The position numbers were made by a program, and so were the translations under genes. A stretch of DNA of 30,624 nucleotides. It comes from a virus. The notes under the pieces were generated by a model. It searched no databases and had not been told where the DNA came from. It saw nothing but the letters and a program-made list of their open reading frames with translations. Location of the stretch: IMG/VR virus record IMGVR_UViG_3300047550_000815, positions 1 to 30,624 of that record; one strand, 5' to 3'. Positions 28,353 to 30,624 of the stretch are shown here, in pieces (the first letter of the stretch is position 1; each line of letters starts with the position of its first letter).

Positions 28353-28909
28353 TTGCTAAACAAAATTGACCAAGGAGTTGGTAGGATTAAATCTCTCTCA
28401 TATCTAAATCCGCAGGTTTGAAATAAGTCAATCCATTGGTGTTTGTTCTTTATGTTGATGTGACCCCATTCTTTGTCTAATCTACTTTTATAAGGTGTGG
28501 AACTAAAATGGAAGTAATTACATTGTAAGTCCTTTAAAAATGGTACTAACTTGGTATCTGGTATATGTTCAAATACTTCTATTGAAGCAACCAAATCTCC
28601 TTTGATTTTCTCTTGTGTAAAATCGCAGTTATACGCTATTGTGTTCAATACTCGGTCAATGTAGTATTCATAGTGGAATTTATTTTGGTCATAGTATCTC
28701 ACGCTAATACCTTTATCTCGCATTGCTAACGAATAGCCACCCATTCCACCGCCTAAGTCAACGAATTGTTCGGGGTGACATATTGGTGTTATATAATCAG
28801 CGGTTGCCTTGAATAGGTTTAGATAGCCGATATCGTCTAAATGTATGTTCCATTCAAACTCTTTGTTGAAACACTTTTCATCATCCCAAGTTCCACCGAA
28901 ACTATTCAT
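28349..28909 (-). CDS. SAM-dependent methyltransferase
   Basis: This 186-aa class I methyltransferase has motif I FVDLGGGMGGYSLAM (about residues 46-60), the acidic end of the second strand at YYDQN, and SIEVFEHIPD (about 109-118), typical of small-molecule or sugar/peptide methyltransferases (Methyltransf_11/23 style). It lacks the DPPY or PC motifs of DNA base methylases, so a DNA target is not supported. Late WGHINIKNKHQWIDLFQTCGF fits this family. It could modify a glycan or protein made with the nearby glycosyltransferase. Confidence 0.78.
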   Translation of the reverse strand: MNSFGGTWDDEKCFNKEFEWNIHLDDIGYLNLFKATADYITPICHPEQFVDLGGGMGGYSLAMRDKGISVRYYDQNKFHYEYYIDRVLNTIAYNCDFTQEKIKGDLVASIEVFEHIPDTKLVPFLKDLQCNYFHFSSTPYKSRLDKEWGHINIKNKHQWIDLFQTCGFRYERDLILPTPWSILFSK

Positions 28910-29232
28910 TTTCTTTTTCTCTTTGGCTTATGCTCATCATCTGCTAATTGTGCCAACTCTATCTCGTTAAACGCGGTTTGTATTTCCGATTCAATCGCTG
29001 CGGCTTTTTCTTCCTTTTCGATTTCGTCTAATCGTTGTTGTGAGAATATCAGAAGCGACAAAAACGCATCAGCAAAACAAGAACTACAACTTGGCAAATT
29101 ACGCCCATAGATTTCTTTATAAGCGTTGTTTAATTTAGCCTGTTCCTCTGGTGTTAGGTTCAATACTTGCGACCTTTTAAAGTCATCATACTTGGGTGCT
29201 AATGAGCGTATGTATAATAGTTGTTCTTTCAT
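28906..29232 (-). CDS. Hypothetical Cys-containing protein, 108 aa
   Basis: The protein is helical, with VLNLTPEEQAKLNNAYKEIYGRNLPSCSSCFADAFLSLL, where C-x2-C may bind metal. A long acidic helix follows (DEIEKEEKAAAIESEIQTAFNEIELAQL), then a basic tail KPKRKRK. I do not recognise a named family. It lies between the membrane protein and the methyltransferase with four-base overlaps. Confidence 0.6.
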   Translation of the reverse strand: MKEQLLYIRSLAPKYDDFKRSQVLNLTPEEQAKLNNAYKEIYGRNLPSCSSCFADAFLSLLIFSQQRLDEIEKEEKAAAIESEIQTAFNEIELAQLADDEHKPKRKRK

Positions 29233-29489
29233 ATCTTAGGGTCTATTAGTGCTACAATTACAGAGGATATAGAAGCGTAAAGTATTCCTACCCATCCGTA
29301 GGTAAATAGGAAAACTGATAAGCCTATCCACCAAGACATACAGAAAGCACAATCAATTGGTTTCATAGATTGCCAGTGATACGGATTGTTGCCATAGATA
29401 AACCGCTTTAAATAGTCAGCAGGTTTGCCGAAGTTGACAAGGATAATCGCAAAACACGCTACCCCTATAATTTCAAGAATTGTATTCAT
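29229..29489 (-). CDS. Small membrane protein with DCAFCMSWW motif
   Basis: This 86-aa protein has hydrophobic stretches at residues 5-20 (LEIIGVACFAIILVNF) and two further ones after a DCAFCMSWWIGL motif. It looks like a two- to three-helix membrane protein. The C-x2-C-x-S-W-W motif recalls DUF1360-like small membrane proteins found in phages. The function is unknown; a role in host envelope change or superinfection exclusion would be speculative. It overlaps the sigma-like gene by 17 bases. Confidence 0.65.
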   Translation of the reverse strand: MNTILEIIGVACFAIILVNFGKPADYLKRFIYGNNPYHWQSMKPIDCAFCMSWWIGLSVFLFTYGWVGILYASISSVIVALIDPKI

Positions 29490-29979
29490 CTCTTATTTGT
29501 TGTTTTACTTTTTTGATAACTCTGAGTATTTCGTTGATACTGATTTTTGTTTGCCGGTGAATGGCACGAGCCGAATTTCCTTCCATCCATATCTCGAAGA
29601 TTTTACGTTCATACCAATGTAACTTCGGCAAGGTTCGCTCAATGGCGTTGTACTTAATCTCCTGAGCCTCTTTGTAAGGTATGGATTCTTCATCTGAAAA
29701 TCTATCCTCCACTTCATCGCTCTCTTGGATTCGATGTTTTGCAAACGGACTGCACTTACCGTGTATTGCGTTGTACAAGAGCCGTACAACATAGAAGCGT
29801 ATATAACCACCCTCATAAATTTCCTCTATTTGTTTATTTGGTTTTTCTAATATCGCAAGAAACGCATACTGATATAACTCCTCAGCCGTGTCCTTGTTAG
29901 GTGCTATCTTATAACACGCCTCCAAGAACCACGACTCAGTTGTTAACCATTGTATAATTTCGTTTCGTTTGATACACAA
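29473..29979 (-). CDS. Sigma-70-like protein with a non-ATG start
   Basis: This 168-aa protein resembles small sigma-70 family proteins. NKDTAEELYQYAFLAILEKP (residues 28-47) is region 2-like, and a C-terminal helix-turn-helix (LPKLHWYERKIFEIWMEGNSARAIHRQTKISINEILRVI) is region 4-like. It may direct host polymerase to phage promoters. No in-frame ATG precedes residue 131. The frame opens at TTG 29979, but that TTG is the end of the promoter -7 box and is probably absent from the mRNA. An ATC at 29973-29971 is the next plausible start (IKRNEIIQW). I therefore give the formal TTG limit. Confidence 0.62.
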   Translation of the reverse strand: MCIKRNEIIQWLTTESWFLEACYKIAPNKDTAEELYQYAFLAILEKPNKQIEEIYEGGYIRFYVVRLLYNAIHGKCSPFAKHRIQESDEVEDRFSDEESIPYKEAQEIKYNAIERTLPKLHWYERKIFEIWMEGNSARAIHRQTKISINEILRVIKKVKQQIRDEYNS

Positions 29980-30006
29980 ATTTAAAACTTTTTTTCAATT
30001 TTACAA
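29977..30006 (-). promoter_or_regulatory. Bacteroidota-type promoter of the sigma-like gene
   Basis: On the minus strand, TTG (30006-30004), a 19-bp spacer and TAAATTTG (29984-29977) give the same geometry as the two cassettes at 3756-3785 and 5858-5887. The three bases TTG at 29979-29977 are both the end of the box and the only apparent start codon of the sigma-like gene. Confidence 0.75.
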
Positions 30007-30033
30007 GTATATCCTAACTTTTTATATTTTTTC

Positions 30034-30534
30034 TCATAATATACCACTTCGGACTCGTTGTACAGAATGATTATTGACGTGTACAAGCCCTTTGTCACTA
30101 TTAAATCCCAATACCTCAAGGATGGTGGCGTAGTTTCTTTGGAGGATTTTGTCATATTCTAAGTAGTATTCGATTGTTTTACACGCGTGAATTACTGTTG
30201 TATGGTCTTTTATTAGTATTCTACCTATTGCAACTACTTTCATCCCGTAATGAAAGCGTAGTATATAACAGAACAAATGTCTTGGAGCGGTGTATTCCAT
30301 CTTACGGGAATTGCTTATTACCATTGCAGGAGTTACGTTATACACTTTGCATATTTCCGCTAATACAACTTCCCAATCTTCAAGTTTCTTCGTGTACTTA
30401 ATACGAGGGTTTAATATCTCGTGTCTTAGTTCTGCTAACTTGTCTTCGTACATCTTACGCATACGTTCCATTTTTGTTTGTAATGACCTATTTTGCTTTT
30501 CAAGGTCGTAGATTTTCTGATAAGGGTTTTCCAT
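30034..30534 (-). CDS. DnaA domain IV-like DNA-binding protein with coiled coil
   Basis: This 166-aa protein has a charged coiled-coil start (residues 1-45). A region similar to the DnaA C-terminal origin-binding domain follows: EVVLAEICKVYNVTPAMVISNSR (55-77), APRHLFCYILRFHYG, and the signature DHTTVIHA at 110-117. The ATPase domain of DnaA is absent. The DHTTV motif contacts DnaA boxes in bacterial proteins, so this could bind phage iterons and act as a replication initiator or decoy (inference). The ATG at 30534 is within the terminal repeat. The mom-like gene stops two bases before it on the circle. Confidence 0.85.
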   Translation of the reverse strand: MENPYQKIYDLEKQNRSLQTKMERMRKMYEDKLAELRHEILNPRIKYTKKLEDWEVVLAEICKVYNVTPAMVISNSRKMEYTAPRHLFCYILRFHYGMKVVAIGRILIKDHTTVIHACKTIEYYLEYDKILQRNYATILEVLGFNSDKGLVHVNNHSVQRVRSGIL

Positions 30535-30624
30535 TTTAAAATAATTTTATTTGTGTTGTTGGTTGATAACTTGCATCATATCTTTTATTTTCACCTTTTG
30601 GATATGGTTCTAATTGATATGGTA
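30439..30624. repeat. Terminal direct repeat, right copy
   Basis: This copy matches positions 1-186 apart from A at 30549 in place of G at 111. Reading into the left end at 187 continues the mom-like gene without a break. On the closed circle the repeat counts once, giving a genome of about 30,438 bp. Confidence 0.95.
30536..30624 (-). CDS. mom: 3' part of the mom-like gene (cut by window edge)
   Basis: This is the last 29 codons plus stop of the modification protein, whose complete copy is at 98-763. The single base difference at 30549 changes residue 218 from Thr (ACA) to Ile (ATA). It is a duplicated end, not a second gene. Confidence 0.9.
   Translation of the reverse strand, partial: PYQLEPYPKGENKRYDASYQPTTQIKLF

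Noticed and set aside
1-30624. Lysogeny genes, tRNA genes and host flanks
   Set aside because: I looked for integrase, excisionase, repressor-antirepressor pairs, tRNA cloverleafs and attachment sites and saw none; both ends are phage sequence that join to each other.

Overview
This window is an essentially complete genome of a tailed double-stranded DNA phage with a long non-contractile tail (siphovirus-like). The first and last 186 bases match at all but one position, so the molecule closes into a circle of about 30,438 bp, or is a circularly permuted or terminally redundant linear form. Every convincing gene is on the minus strand, so transcription runs from high to low coordinates and continues across the contig ends. 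A member of Bacteroidota (Flavobacterium-like) is the likely host. The evidence is high AT content, few Shine-Dalgarno sequences, and three promoters of the form TTG-N19-TAnnTTTG, the Bacteroidota promoter type, plus protein families typical of phages of that phylum. I see no integrase, excisionase, CI-type repressor, tRNA gene or CRISPR array, so a lytic lifestyle is likelier than a temperate one.

Layout in the direction of transcription. (1) 30534-28098: a DnaA domain IV-only protein, a sigma-70-like protein with its own promoter, a small membrane protein, a Cys-containing hypothetical protein, a SAM methyltransferase and an HNH endonuclease. (2) 28085-24184: probable small terminase, small accessory genes, a glycosyltransferase inserted between the terminase genes, large terminase, and a tail assembly chaperone pair joined by a -1 frameshift at a run of nine T. 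(3) 24183-23919: the longest gene-free stretch, with 19-bp iteron-like repeats. (4) 23918-15064: two tail/baseplate proteins, tape measure, a HAD-prohead protease fusion, probable scaffold, major capsid protein and probable tail tube, closed by a strong terminator with a UUCG loop. (5) 14978-11721: fibre/appendage genes, a holin candidate and a tiny basic protein. (6) 11704-5949: portal, head-tail connectors, an overlapping spanin-like pair, a metallophosphoesterase, small genes, a YkuD-like endolysin and a tail-completion-like protein. (7) 5836-98: early and replication genes. These include two small genes under duplicated promoters, a Cro-size regulator, an ERF annealing protein with a YqaJ exonuclease, an HTH protein, a replication protein behind a structured RNA leader, DnaB helicase and a Mom-type DNA modification protein. 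Mom then leads directly into the DnaA-like gene across the circle junction.

How it fits together. The DnaA-IV protein, the DUF6291-like protein and DnaB look like a replication set. ERF with YqaJ is a two-component annealing recombination system. Mom probably modifies phage adenines against host restriction. The most unusual observations are the hairpin plus U7 directly abutting a start codon, the duplicated promoter cassettes around small cargo genes, the iteron cluster considered with a DnaA-IV-only protein, the HAD-protease fusion, and a sigma-like gene with no usable ATG. The 38-aa gene, the frameshift product, the corrected starts and the RNA structures were worked out by hand from the bases. 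Family names come from recognising motifs, not from a database search.
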